Shown in pieces: positions 9,665 to 21,342 of a DNA stretch of 64,000 nt; positions within the stretch are counted from its first letter, which is position 1; each line of letters begins with the position of its first letter. The notes below the pieces were generated by a model. It was given only the letters and a program-made list of their open reading frames with translations, ran no database searches and was not told the DNA's origin. This DNA is from Chinchilla lanigera (lineage: Eukaryota; Chordata; Mammalia; Rodentia; Chinchillidae). A program made the position numbers and the translations under genes. The stretch spans positions 9,460,581-9,524,580 of the forward strand of contig NW_004955402.1 of NCBI RefSeq assembly GCF_000276665.1, read 5' to 3'.

Positions 9665-10564
9665 GGAAATTCATTAATTTACAATCATAACTAGCTAGAT
9701 CGGTAGGGATTTGGTGAAAAACACAAAAAACAGTATGTTGCTGAAGAGATTTTAATTTGCAGGTTAAAGTGTGATGTGAGAATTGCCAGCTGATGATTCA
9801 GGAGACAGAATTTACTGGCCGAGGAGAACAGGAACTGAGAGGCGGGAGGAGAGCAGTACCGAACCGAGGACAGGGCCGAATGGAAACGGAAACCTCGGAG
9901 TGGGTGACAGGAGCTGTGCCTGAGGTGGGGAATCCTTGGAACCAGCTTGGAGGCACAGTGGTGTGATGGAAATCCAACCTAGGGCTAGAGTAGGAGTTTA
10001 AGGATGATTTGAGGTGATTTAAATCAGCCTTTAATTTTACAGACAGGAGAGACTGTGCCCCTGTTTAGGTGAGTTAGCTGGGCCATTAGAAGTCTCTCCA
10101 CCTTCTAGCTCAATGGCTGGTGTCCTGGTGGAGGACCTGGCTGGGCACCCAGTTGGGCCCCCCTGGGGAGGCCTGGCCACTTTTACAGGGCCTAGGAGGT
10201 GGGACCTGTTTCTTCAAACGGAAGTAGGTGTTGGTTCCTAAGAAGAGGCCACATCTGGTTGTCGAATTGAGCAGCAGCTAAGAACCCATTCCCTCAGGTA
10301 TGGCTACATGTCAGCCTTTAGAGATCTGCCCCTTTTGTGTGGCGGGTTGGTAGTGAGGCGGGGCTAGAAGGTGTCTGGAGATGGGCTAGGCCTCTCTCTA
10401 GGTCCTGTTCCTAGTGACTCTTGTGACTGGACACCAGTTACTTCAACTCTGTGAGCCTCAGGTGCTGCCTTCGCCCAGTAAGCAAGTGACACCCCCTGGG
10501 AGGGAAGTCTGCCTTGCAGATCTGTGAGGTTACACGAGATACCTGACGCTGTGGTGCGCCCGCA

Positions 10565-10607
<43 letters not shown>

Positions 10608-12050
10608 GCTTTCATTTTTGTAAAAGGAGACCAGGTAACACAGAGGTTAGCTGTTGTCTAATTTCTGATTTTAGGCATGTCTTGTTTATGCAAGTACACT
10701 AAACACAGCTCAAGTCTGTTGGCCTACAGATGAGCCAGGGGTTCATTATTCTCTGTACAAGGGGGCCGTTGTTTTAGCAAGTCATTACCGGGTCCGCTTA
10801 TTTCCAGAGTTGTTCAGAAGCATTTGCTATGTAAAGTCAAGGCTCTTTCTATCGTAATATTCTGCATTTTCAACTTCGGCATAGTATTATCCTAAAGAAC
10901 AAAATGCATGGCCCTTTCCGGTGATCTGGTCTGGTGTTGCATTATTTTAGCACAATCACCCCTTGTTTATTCTTGGACTCATTATTGCGCTTGTTTTCTG
11001 TTTTCCTTCAGCCCTTTCCTATGTCAGAGTTGTTAGCCCCATTCCCAGCGTCCCGGGCAGGTGCCTGGAAAAGAGCCGGCGTTAAGTCTGATGTGTTCAC
11101 CACTAATTTGCTGCTGTCACAAAAGCTCCAGTGAAGGGAAATGCTGAAGAGTTAATTAAGGGAGCATTTTCAGGCTTTAATCAGGCTTTGGGGGTCAACA
11201 TTTCTTGGCCTCCATCTGCAGAGCTAATTGAGGTGAAACTGTGGCCACAATTTGGCAGAATTCCTTCGCTGGGATGTGAGGTACCAGTCTATCCATGTTT
11301 ACTTCCCATCCATAGAGTATGACACATCCAGCAATGATACCTTTCTACTTATATCCTATTTACTGCCCCGGAATCCCTCATCTTCACATGTAGCTCAAAG
11401 GCAGAGAGAATTAGCACCAGGCTGGTTGCCCTGGGCTGCTGTATTGGACTCACTCGGCCCCTGTGTGTGCTGGGGACACTAGGCTGACTGAGCGTCACTG
11501 ATTGGATTGAGACCCGGTGTGACGGATGCCCACGTTGGCCTGATGGAGGAGCAAGCCGTGCATGGCTCAGCCTGTGAAGATCATGGGTGAATTTAAGGGC
11601 TCACAGGGAGTGGCTTCGGGCAGCTGGAACATTTGCTGATTGTGTTTGACAAACAAAACGGACAAAATTCCTTCCCTGCGGCTCAGGGGTAGGGGTTATT
11701 AACGGCTATGGCTATGGGAGAAAAAGATCGGAAAGACTGCAAACTGAAACAGTAACAAAAACTGAAAGAACGCATTCTCCCTGGAGCAGAGCTCAAGTGT
11801 TTGGTGGAAATGAATCAGAACAGTTCGAAGGGAAGTACTGAAAAAGTATTTAGGGGTTCCAGGCCAAAACGTGTGTCATCAGATGCCTTTTCCTTTCAGG
11901 CCTGTAAGTTTGCTCTTTAAAGTGTGTCCTTGAACAGTTAGTTGTGTTTATCCACAACTTCACAGCCCACTTATAGCTATAGCTTCAAGTAAACCTGGTT
12001 TTTTCCTTACCCTGAAAAATAATTTCAGATCAGCAAGGATGGTATCTTTG
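9665..12050. other. Unique intronic sequence with a CA/TG tract
   Basis: No exon seen. Contains the TG microsatellite listed below and an AT-balanced, repeat-free segment at 11130-11340 discussed as a possible conserved element. Confidence 0.5.
10567..10604. repeat. (TG)n microsatellite
   Basis: About 19 uninterrupted TG dinucleotides. Confidence 0.95.
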
Positions 12051-12057
12051 TGGATGG

Positions 12058-12168
12058 AGAGACAGGGTCTTCTGTATGTAACCCAGGCTGGCCTTGAACC
12101 CCTCAAATGATCTTTCCGCCTCAGGCTCCCAAGTAGCTGCACTGCAGTTAGGTGCGGCTGCACTCAAG
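12058..12168 (-). repeat. B1 SINE, old
   Basis: GACAGGGTCTTCTGTATGTA, CAGGCTGGCCTTGAACCCCT and TCTTTCCGCCTCAGGCTCCC; the 3' part is diverged. Confidence 0.78.
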
Positions 12169-12180
12169 ATGCCAAGAGGT

Positions 12181-12323
12181 TTTCTTTTTTTTTTTTTGAG
12201 ACAGAGTTTTCCTCTGACTTCGTAGCTCAGGCTGGCCTTGAACTTGCAACTTGCAATGATCCTCCATCTTCCTGCCTCAGCCTCCCGAGTGCTGGGATAA
12301 CAGGCATGCACCATCATACCTGG
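12181..12323 (-). repeat. B1 SINE
   Basis: T-run, GAGACAGAGTTTTCCTCTGA, CAGGCTGGCCTTGAACTTGC and GGCATGCACCATCATACCTG. Confidence 0.9.
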
Positions 12324-12359
12324 TAACAAGAGTATTTTTAACAGTACAATCCAGGGCTG

Positions 12360-12438
12360 AATCTACTGGTAGTGCTGGGACTCGAACCTGGGGCCTTGTG
12401 CATGCTAAGTTCTCCCACTGAGCTGCACCCCCAGCCCA
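12360..12438 (-). repeat. ID-type SINE, old
   Basis: GTGCTGGGACTCGAACCTGG, CCTTGTGCATGCTAAGTTCT and GAGCTGCACCCCCAGCCC. Confidence 0.75.
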
Positions 12439-12439
12439 G

Positions 12440-13880
12440 TGCAGAGAGGACTGCCTGAAAGAGTCTACCAAGGGGATGCCGAGGTGACTTTGGCAAGCTG
12501 CTCAAAGTGAACACTCACATCTAGGGACTCTTCTGGGAAGCCTGGCTTCCTCTTCCGGTTTAGGGAGGGTGCCAGTGAGAAGCTGTCCTCCTCCAACATC
12601 GAGGAGGGCTGAGCACCCCTCTCCCCCGCCCTCAGGAGGCTGACGCTGCGCAGTTGACCAACAGAGATGAGAATGCCAGGAATTTCCATCATTTCCCGCA
12701 GGAAAGGGCTCCGTGGGCCCAGCTGAGACCCGGCTGTCAGCAGCACCTTTTCCAGACGGGAAGCGGTAACAGGAGGCAAAGGACGGGGTTGATGAGCGGA
12801 GGGAAGGGGACGGGATTTGACTTGGTGCCCTTTGGAGGGTTTCTTTGAAATGTTCAAAGCCGTTTGTATTACTTAGCAGGAGCGGGGGACGGCTTTATTT
12901 ATGAGATTTGGGAATCCTAGCGGAGTTGGTATTTCTGATCTCCCAAAAATGTGGTGTCAGGTGACAGGACAAGTGGACACCAAAGAGATTCTCAGGCAGA
13001 GCTCATCTGACCTTTGCCCCCCCACGACCCACGCAGGGGAGTTCAGCGGTCTTCGGCTTTCTTCTAAATCACCCGAAGAGGTTTCACCATTCTCATCATC
13101 ATCAGTGATAGAAATCTGCAACCTTATTTGCCAACAGTGTGCGCCCAGGTTCCCCTTCTTAAGAAGCCAGGCCAGATCCTCCTTGCCTTCCATATCATTT
13201 GATTTTTAAAAAACCATTTTCATATGAAAGAAACCGTGGAGCTCCCTTTTTCGAATATCACCTATGTGCCAGGCGGTTTTTCCCCTGTGATCATTTAAGT
13301 CTCTGAAGTCGTTCAGGTGGGCGCTGCCTGAGGCTGCTCAGGAGCAAGCTCCGGCTCTTGAAGCCCAGCTCTGCGGCCCAGGTTTGAGTGAAACCCAACT
13401 GCGAGGGGCGGCGGGTGTGGGTGCCGCGTGCTTGGCCTGAGCGAGGCCCGGGTTCCACCTCCAGCATCAAGAAAACACAACCAAACCCGATTTCAGACCC
13501 CAGGGTCTTTCCACTGCCCTCAGCACTTCGCGTTGCCCAGACGTGTTCCTTCTCGGAGCACCCCAAGATTCTGCGAGGGAAAGTCAGTCCCCGTACATGT
13601 GGGGCAAGTCAGCAGCTCCTTCACCATGTCTCCCGTTTCATAATTTCATCGTGCGCGTCGTACTGAGCCCTGGATTTTCCAGCCGCTCTAGAATCCACTC
13701 CCTGCCCGCCTCCCCTGTTTTTCATTCGCTGGTGAATGCTGGCGAGGGTGTGGGAGGGAGGGGAGAGGGAGTCATTTGTTTTTCCAACAATTAGGTTGAA
13801 GCCGAATGTGGTTTGGTTTTATTTTTGGAAAAACTAAAGAAGAAAATATACTTGGCCGTTTTTTTCCTGTGAAGACAGCA
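12440..13880. other. Unique intronic sequence
   Basis: No repeat or exon recognised apart from a possible short MIR core near 13250-13300 (CACCTATGTGCCAGGCGGTT). Confidence 0.45.
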
Positions 13881-15235
13881 TGAAGACATTCAGTTGTCTG
13901 GGGGGCGAGGCGGGGGGCGGCGGCGTGGGAAGGGGTTCTTCCTTGGGCCACGCTCCGAGCCCGGCCGCTTGAAACACGCGAACTCCGCACTTTCCCTAGA
14001 GGACTGACTGGAGACATTGGCTCGGCGGGCGGCCGGGGCAGGAGAGCTGCGGGAGGCAGTGGTTCCTGCCCTCCGAGGGCTGGGGAACAGGAGCCTGCCA
14101 CTTCTCTGGTGCCCGTGGTGGGTGGCCGGGGAGCCAGGCTGGGAGCAGATGGCCCTGCTTCCCAGCAAGTCGCCAGACCTTGCTCGGCCTCACTTTGCCC
14201 AGCTGCGAGGTGGGACGGCAAGAGCAGCCTCCTGGCAGGGTGTGCAGACGCGGAACCTGCACGTGGCGGGTGTGAGGGGCCGGGGAGTAGCAGGGCTGCG
14301 CTGGGCTGCGGCTCGAAGTCCCTGGCTGCTCTCACCCCTTGCGTGGTGTAGCCCAGCTCCCCTGTGTAGCCTGTAGGCTTCCTGCCCCACCCTCCCACCT
14401 GAGCTCCTCCCTCCTGAGCTCCTCCCTCCTGAGCTCCTCCCACCTGAGCTCCTCCCACCTGAGCTCCTCCCACCTGAGCTCCTCCCTCCTGAGCTCCTCC
14501 CACCTGAGCTCCTCCCTCCGCCGGTACTCCCCGTGGTCCTCACCTCCTGCTCTTTGCCCTGCATCGAGGCTGACCTTGCTTCCGGAAATTCCTAAGCAGT
14601 CTCTTTCATTGCGGGGCTTTTTCAGAAGGTGAAGGCTTGGTGGCCACCAGCGCAGAGCCAGCCTAAGGAGGGGTGCGACCGCAGGGAAGGGCAGCCTTCC
14701 TCCTCCTTCAGGAGTCGGGAGGCAGCAGTGTCGCAAAGGAACATGACCGCCGGGGGCTGAACAGGCTGTGTGGTGCCAGCCCTGCGGTCGCCAGCGAGAT
14801 GGCTGAGACACGGGAGCCTCAGTGCCCCACCTAGGGTGCCACCTGTGGCCCAGCCCGGTGAGAGCTGAGAACTGTGTCCATTCGTCCTTGCAGCAGGGCC
14901 CTGCACCTAAATGGAGCTGTGGAAAGGGTCGCAGGGCAGCGGCAGTAGTTCCAGGTAGCGGGGAGACGAATGCAGCATCCATGTTATCTTTTGGGGAGCA
15001 AGGACACTTTCCCAGGACACGCCCAGGCAGCCTTCGTGCGCTGATCTTGCAGAACAGCCCCGTCCTGAACTGTAACGGGCAGGGACGGGCAGGGACAGGC
15101 AGGGACTGTGGTTGGCTGGGGCCGGTCCTGTGCAGCGGGTACTGCACGGGGTGCGGAGTCCAAGCCCTCGCATTGCTCCTGGAGCTCGTAGCACCGCTGT
15201 CCACATAGACGCTATCAGCACATTTAGAATTTAAC
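13880..15235. other. GC-rich unique block with long spurious open frames
   Basis: High GC around 13900-14640. Long minus-strand frames (243 and 301 codons) run through the 15-bp minisatellite, whose unit length is a multiple of three, so no stop can arise within it. Outside the repeat, no domain, splice pattern or family likeness supports coding. Confidence 0.45.
14398..14520. repeat. 15-bp minisatellite, 8 units
   Basis: Unit core GAGCTCCTCC starts at 14401, 14416, 14431, 14446, 14461, 14476, 14491 and 14506, with a 5-nt spacer that is either CTCCT-like or CACCT. Spacer order is CTC, CTC, CAC, CAC, CAC, CTC, CAC, CTC, a two-variant array as in unequal-exchange minisatellites. Confidence 0.97.
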
Positions 15236-15367
15236 ATTAACTGTGCAGTAATTAAATATCGTCAAACAGCAACATAATTGTATTATGCTCTGACCCATTA
15301 TTTCTCATTTGTTCCATCTCTATTCAGTGTGCACCCCCAAATATTTTATTTTTAAAATATTATTTGT

Positions 15368-15458
15368 TGCCAGGGATATAGCTCAATGGCACAAGCGCCT
15401 GCCTGGCAAGTGCAAGGTCTTGAGTGTGATTCCTGGTACCAAAAAAATAAAATAAAAT
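15368..15458 (+). repeat. ID SINE
   Basis: GGGATATAGCTCAATGGCAC, GCGCCTGCCTGGCAAGTGCA, TGTGATTCCTGGTACC and an A/T tail (AAAAAAATAAAATAAAA). Confidence 0.92.
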
Positions 15459-15469
15459 TTTATTTGTTT

Positions 15470-16140
15470 GTAGCTCCGTGGTAAGCAGAGCTACAAAGCA
15501 CTGGGCTCTCAGACGTGAGAGTTGTTCGTTTATAAAAAGAGAAACCTTGCAGAATAAATCAGCACAGTAGAGAAGCAAATGGATGAGTGAACAGAGGTGA
15601 TTTTGTTTCCCAGAGTGTAGCATTCTCTATAGTGTCAAGCGGATTTTTAAAGGAATTTCTTTGCATAAAAAAGAGGAACTTAAAAAAAAAAAAAAAGCCC
15701 CAGATGTTAGTGAACACAGCTTGGGCCCCAGGCAATTGTGAAACCGGTCTCTTGTCCTGAGCCATCACCACAAAGACGTTTTCCAGGATTTCCTTTCTGT
15801 AGAGTTTTCAGTACCGACACTTGGCTTTTCTGGAGACAAGCTTCCCTTTGCATGCACTCGAATAGTTGTTTTTTTTTTTTAAACTTACGAGTGTGAGTAT
15901 TTTTATACACAGATCATTTTCTTTCACGTGCTGCGGATGATGGAGGAATTCAGACTTGCAGGCAAAGCGGGGTTGGAGCTCGGAAGTCTGCAGAAGTTCT
16001 GGTGGAAATGCGGGCTGCGCTTTTATTCCCAGCACCCAAGGAGGCTCTGAAACCTCTGTTATCTGAAATGAACTTTCAAACATGTCTTTCTTGCTCTGTG
16101 AAATATGAAAATGTAGAAATAATAACGTCTGGTTTGTTGA
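15470..16140. other. Unique intronic sequence
   Basis: No exon, RNA gene or repeat recognised except short A and T runs near 15680 and 15870. Confidence 0.45.
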
Positions 16141-16152
16141 ATTCTAACTTGT

Positions 16153-16229
16153 TTGGTGCTGAGAGCTGAACCTAGGGCCTGCCGTAGGCTAAGCACATGA
16201 TCTAGCACTGAGCTACACTTCCAGCCCTG
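16153..16229 (-). repeat. ID-type SINE, old
   Basis: GGTGCTGAGAGCTGAACCTA, CTAAGCACATGATCTAGCAC and TGAGCTACACTTCCAGCCC. Confidence 0.75.
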
Positions 16230-16632
16230 GTTGCTGATAGGATAGACCTTCGGTCTTCTGTCTAAGCTCTGCACCCTCCTGTGAGATAACCATGTTCTTC
16301 TTCCCCTTAGTTGGGTCTCAGTCTGTGCTCGGAAGAGAATGTTCTAAGATCTCTTATTTAGCACTTTACCTGGGCTGTTTGATAAGGAATATCAAGAAAT
16401 AATGATTGTGCTGCCTCATTTTTTTGGTACAGAAGTTGTACTGTTGGATTTCTTTTGGAAATAATTGCAAAGAAATATGAATACTTATAATTCCGATACA
16501 CATCCATTGAATGCCTTCCATGGGCCGTGAAACGGGGCGCAGAGATAAAACAAAGCCCTTGTTCTTGATCATTTTATTTATTACCATCAGCATTTAGATT
16601 TCCTCTTTCCTTCTAATTTCTCAAAAGACAGG

Positions 16633-16752
16633 TTTTGTTTGTTTTTGAAATAAGTTTCACTGTGTAGTCCAGGACAGCCTTGAATTTGCAGTCCTCCTGC
16701 CTCAGCCTTCTCAGAACTGGGAGTACAGATAACACATGCTACTATGCCTGAC
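16633..16752 (-). repeat. B1 SINE, old
   Basis: T/G tail, AAATAAGTTTCACTGTGTAG, GTCCTCCTGCCTCAGCCTTC and CATGCTACTATGCCTGACT. Confidence 0.8.
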
Positions 16753-16974
16753 TAACCAAGAGTTATTTTTTAAAAATCCTTATAAAAAAACCCAAAGTTT
16801 TCTTTTAAAAATATTCATGTTGATAGTGATGCTTCCTCAGGGCCATTCCCAGAAGGCTCACATATGGATGTGTGTAGAGTTGGGCATTGATGTTTTATGC
16901 TGAAAGTGGTAGGAAATAGGGGGTCAGAGATCCCCATATGAATTCTGCAGGTGGGAGTGAGTAAAAGAGTGGGG

Positions 16975-17085
16975 TGAGCAGGGTGTGGTCACAGTCCCAG
17001 TACTCAGGAGGCTGAGGCAGGAAGAGCACCGAGAGTTCAAGGCCAGCCTGGGCTAATTGTGAGACTTTGCCTTTAAAAGAAAAGA
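16975..17085 (+). repeat. B1 SINE
   Basis: GAGCAGGGTGTGGTCACAGT, CAGGAGGCTGAGGCAGGAAG, GTTCAAGGCCAGCCTGGGCT and a short A/G tail. Confidence 0.8.
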
Positions 17086-17278
17086 GGAGTGAGGGGGAGT
17101 CCATTGGCTCAGGGAGGAAGGGGTGCCATGTAGCAAGAGTTTGGGAAGAGCGGCAGCCCCAGAGAGTGGGCCATTTTGGGGGCAGTGTACGCACTTCACG
17201 AGACTTGCTGCGAAGTGAAAGCGAGCAGGACTCCTGGGGGAAATGTCGTTCCCAGTCAGTGCAGTGTGAAAATGATGT

Positions 17279-17400
17279 GACATTTATTAACCGTCCATGA
17301 TGTATCAGGCATCATGTGCAGTAAAGAAGGAGACGTGGCTTTTGCCTCCAGGAATTTCAAAGTAAATGGAAAGCAGACACGCAGACACGTTTCAAACAGC
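17279..17400 (+). repeat. Ancient MIR/L2-like fragment
   Basis: ACATTTATTAACCGTCCATG, ATGTATCAGGCATCATGTGC and CTCCAGGAATTTCAAAG follow the order of the old mammalian consensus ending in GAGTACCTACTATGTGCCAG-like sequence. Confidence 0.45.
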
Positions 17401-17731
17401 GGAGTACTTACATAAAAAAGAAAAAACCCAAAAACACCAGTCAGCTCTACCAGTTGCTTCCCCTCCCAGCCGCAGAATTTCAGCAGGCACAGTAGGTCCC
17501 ACTTGCCGGGCGGAGCTGCCCCTGCCTGCTGTTCACTGGGGTGGACCGGTGGACCGGCCGTCTTGGTTGTGCAAGAGAAGAGAACGCACAGTCCCCTTCC
17601 TTTGCCCCTTGGGAAGGGCTGGGGGTGAGGTGAAGGTGTTTTTGTGTCCGTGTGCTGCACACACTGTCTGCCACAGCTGTTTCCAGACTTGGCCCAGCGA
17701 GTCTACTCACACTCAGCAGCATTTATGTTCC

Positions 17732-17855
17732 TTTTTTTTTTTTTTTTTTTTGATATGGCTCGCTGTTTCTCCCTGGCTGGCCTAGAATTCCTGGCCATCC
17801 TCCCGACTCAGCCTCCTGAGGGCTGGGTTTATAGGTGTGCGTCATACACATGGTG
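17732..17855 (-). repeat. B1 SINE, old
   Basis: Long T-run, then TGGCTGGCCTAGAATTCCTG, CCTCCCGACTCAGCCTCCTG and GGGCTGGGTTTATAGGTGTG. Confidence 0.82.
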
Positions 17856-17949
17856 TTGTTCCACTTTTGATAGACCAAAACGTGTCGCCTATGAACACCG
17901 AAGCCCACGCGTAAGGATTTCAGAGAGCCCCAGTACCTTCCAAATTTAC

Positions 17950-18014
17950 CTGAGGCAGGAGGATCACCATGAGTTCGAGGCCAGCCTGGGCTACATAGCG
18001 AGACCCTAAAAAAC
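17950..18014 (+). repeat. B1 SINE fragment
   Basis: CTGAGGCAGGAGGATCACCA, GAGTTCGAGGCCAGCCTGGG and CTACATAGCGAGACCCTAAA. Left part missing. Confidence 0.82.
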
Positions 18015-18019
18015 AATGG

Positions 18020-19575
18020 TAAATTTACACCATGGTCTTCATTTTCTCATTATGGGAAGTAGGGAGTCAGACTGAGTGTCAGGACCACTGGGAGGAAGTA
18101 AGCGGGCCTTGTGAGAGAGTGTTTTGCACACTGCCTGATACTTAAAGAGTACTGCGTAAATACTTAGTATTAGAGAACTAGTTTCAAAAACAGAGAGCAG
18201 TCTGCAGATTGAGTACTTCAGTTGTACATCCTCATACTCCTTCTGCTTGTACATACTGCATGAGTGTGTGCAGGCACACGTGTGCATGTGTGTGTGCACG
18301 AGTGTGCTTATGCTTATTTGAAGACTGCTGAACTGGAAGCGGAGATCGGAATTACAGTCTTTCTTTTGCTGTATTTAATTACCTATGTGAACTCGGCCAA
18401 ATAATAGATTTCAGAGTTTCCATACATCACAGCTGTGTTAGAGATTTACATCGATACTGTGATCGGTTTAATGACCTACTCCGTCACTGCGTTTGAATTT
18501 TAACATAGATCACTTTTTTTTCCTTTTTACTTCAAGTCTAAGTAGATATTTTGCGCCCTCCTTTTAGATGTATTTTCCCAGGTACCCGATGTGAATTTAG
18601 TTGGTAAAAATCGGCAAGTGACAAGCTCTTTTCTCATCAGTTTTGCTCAGAATTTTAGTGCTCTTAGGGTTACTGGTTTTCCATTTGCTTCTGTGTCCCC
18701 TTCAGGTCACTGTGTAAGTGCTGAAACATTTTCTAAGGGTAAGTGTTTGGAATAAAAGTTATTGCAGGTCTTTAGAATCAAACATGTTTTCTGTCCAAGC
18801 TTCGTAAAATCAGCGGATAACTATTCAAATAAAGATGCTTGTACATTTAATAGAAAGTATAATATTTCCATTAACAAACAAAGAAATTTGTTGGTTTCTC
18901 CCAACCAAGTAATGTATTTATATTTACCAGGTTATGAGTTTTTTGTTTTTGTTTTCTGCGCTGCTCATGTTAGCAGAGAACGTACTGAGTGAAAATATAA
19001 ATTCCCAAGTTATCAGCAAAATGAAATCACTGGATCTGGTCCCCTCTTTGGAATAAGATCTGTGGGGAGCTCTGACTTTCTTTGCTTTTCTGGTGAGTGA
19101 CCAAGTACAAGAATTCACCAAGGAAAGGCAAAAGGCACCAGCTGGTCCCCTGGGCGTGGGGCCTTCTTTCTCCCTGCAGGATTGTGGTTGTGCAAAATGG
19201 GGCCATCCGTGTGTTGAAAGCGCTGAGACTCTTCCCATCTGGGAAACTGTTAGGTTAGTTCCTTCCCTCACAGCTTTTTGGTAAATAGTTAACTTCACTT
19301 TGAAAATTGCGAGTCAGCATTAGAAGGAGGCAAAAAATAAAGGGAGAAAAAAAAGGATGAGTATTCAAAATTTCTTTTCTGTTTCTAATTACACCCAGAA
19401 AGGTTTTGCTATAGTAAATTGAAAATCTGTTTTGTTTTTGTTTTTGAGGAGATGGATTTAGGTACGCCCACACTGGGTAGAGCTGAAGAATTTGGGGTTC
19501 CTGAATACTAAAGTATAAGGAATCTTAGTTCCCAAGAGCCGGAAACTTAGAAAGAAGGGAGTAAGCGACCCCTTG
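18020..19575. other. Unique intronic sequence with a short GT-rich patch
   Basis: AT-rich, no exon or repeat recognised. A purine/pyrimidine alternating GT-rich patch lies at about 18262-18305. Confidence 0.45.
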
Positions 19576-19580
19576 CATAT

Positions 19581-19743
19581 TTTTATTTATTTGTTTGTTT
19601 GCTTTTGAGACAGGGTCTCATGAGTAGTTCAGGCTGGTCTTGAATTCACTATGGTAGACTGGAGTGGCCTTAACCTCACAGTGATCCTCCTGCCTCAGCC
19701 TCCCAAGTGCTGGGATGACAGGCATGCGCCACTGCACCCAGCT
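19581..19743 (-). repeat. B1 SINE
   Basis: (TTTG)/(TTTA) tail, GAGACAGGGTCTCATGAGTA, TCCTCCTGCCTCAGCCTCCC and GGCATGCGCCACTGCACCCA. Confidence 0.9.
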
Positions 19744-20530
19744 CTCAGGGCTCCTAGCGATAGCACTGTGTCTGAGAAAGAAAGAGTAATGTATTTTGAG
19801 TCATTGTAATGTGCCGTGTCCTCAAGGTGCTTTGTTGAATATTTCCAAAGCTCTTGGTTTGGCACACCTCGCTCTGAATGTGCGCCCTGCAGTTGAGTTC
19901 TGGGGAGACGGGCGTAGGTCATGATCAAGCTGGAAGTCACAGGCACAGAATCACATCCAGAGAAAGTAAAACTCAAAGCAGGGCTGGGTCTGAGAAGGGA
20001 AGAAGACAGACCAGAGCCACTGCAAACGGGGCGGAGGTCAGAGAATTTCTAGTGTCCGAGGGAGCAGACGAGGGAGGCGGCGACCCCTGGCAGTCTCTCG
20101 GGGGTGGCCCCTGATCTTAGTTGCTCAAGCTACCAGGAAGCTCCATGTGCTTCAAAATTGTACCCCTCCTTATTTTTTGCTTACACTTAATTAAGATGAT
20201 AGGCTTCTTTCAAAGTACAGAAATACCAGGATGTTCTAGAAATGGTGACGGTTACTGCTAATCACATGTAATTTCGGGGAATTATTTCATCAGATTGCTT
20301 TTCTTTCTATAAAATTAAGCTGAAATCAGTGAATTGTTGTTGCAAGACTTGTATTGCAAAGATATAAAAGATTTACGGAGCTTGGGTCTGATTACCTCGT
20401 CTGAGGAAGAAGTTTCTCAGCTGTGGAACAGGAGCTTAGAAAGAAAGGCCGGACACAAACTTTTCAGAGCTAAGGCTCGTGTTTAGATCTGTGTTCATCT
20501 TCTGAGAAAGTGGGTGCACAAGGCTCATCT

Positions 20531-20734
20531 CTAAGAGCCGGGGATATAGCTCAGTGGCACAAGCACCTGCCTGGCAAGCGCAAGGTCCTGAGTTTGATTC
20601 CCGGTACCAAAAAAAAAAAAAAAAAAGGAAAAAATTGGGGCTGGGGATTTAGCTCAGCGGCACAGCACCTGCCTGATAAGCACAAGGTCATGAGTTTGAT
20701 TCCCGGTACCGGGAAAAAATAACAAAAACAAAAA
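20531..20734 (+). repeat. Tandem ID SINE dimer with one shared duplication
   Basis: Two head-to-tail ID elements (20535-20627 and 20636-20734), each with its own GGTACC end and A-rich tail. A single duplication ACAAGGCTCATCT flanks the pair (20518-20530 and 20735-20747), with none between them. Confidence 0.93.
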
Positions 20735-21077
20735 ACAAGGCTCATCTGTAGACCAGCTTTTGGAGGGAGTGCGATCCTAGGAGAAGCCCCTTTAAATACA
20801 GATCCCCTTGCAGAAGGAGTCTGTAGACCTGGCGGTGGAGAGGCCAAGTGGATCGGCTCTCTGGGCCTTGCTGCCCGGCTGCTGGACTCCTCACTGCAGT
20901 TCTGTGGCTTCACCTTCACTGGAAGTAGAAACCGGTTCTTGGTGTGCTTGAGTTTTCAGTCTCCCCTGAGCGTTAGAAAAAAATGCAGCATCATCTGTAG
21001 TGTACCTGTTACATCCTGGTCCTCACCTGGACCCTGGGACAGGATTGTCAACATACAGACCAGTGACCAATACTCCC

Positions 21078-21256
21078 CTCCACCATGGTGGGGACAGAGC
21101 CCAGGGCCTTCACACTGAGCTATATCCCCAACCCTTTTTTATCATGACACAGGGTCTAAGTTGCTAAGTTGCCCAGGCTGGACTTGAACTTGGAATCCTC
21201 CTGTCTCAGCCTCCCAGAGTGCTAGGATAACAGGTATGCACCACCACACCTGGCTA
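21078..21256 (-). repeat. B1+ID fused SINE
   Basis: Reverse ID half (GGGGACAGAGCCCAGGGCCT, CTGAGCTATATCCCCAACCC) then reverse B1 half (ACACAGGGTCTAAGTTGCTA, GTGCTAGGATAACAGGTATG). Confidence 0.8.
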
Positions 21257-21274
21257 AAAAATGTTTCTTAGTTA

Positions 21275-21342
21275 TTATTTTTTGGGTTCTACAGATTGAA
21301 CCCAGGCCTTGGACACACTAATACCCCACCTTCAGCCCTTGC
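21275..21342 (-). repeat. ID-type SINE, old
   Basis: GGGTTCTACAGATTGAACCC and ACCTTCAGCCCTT. Confidence 0.6.

Noticed and set aside
14401..14520. CRISPR-like array
   Set aside because: Unit of 15 bp without unique spacers, in a mammalian intron; it is a minisatellite.
13772..15237. Long minus-strand open frames (243 and 301 codons) with repeated GGRSS/EELRW-like motifs
   Set aside because: The repeats are translations of the 15-bp minisatellite, whose length keeps every frame open; GC-rich flanks explain the rest. No splice sites, domain or family likeness.
20531..20734. tRNA genes suggested by the A/B-box-like sequences of ID elements
   Set aside because: These are SINEs with A-rich tails and target duplications, not tRNAs; no cloverleaf of a functional tRNA is kept.
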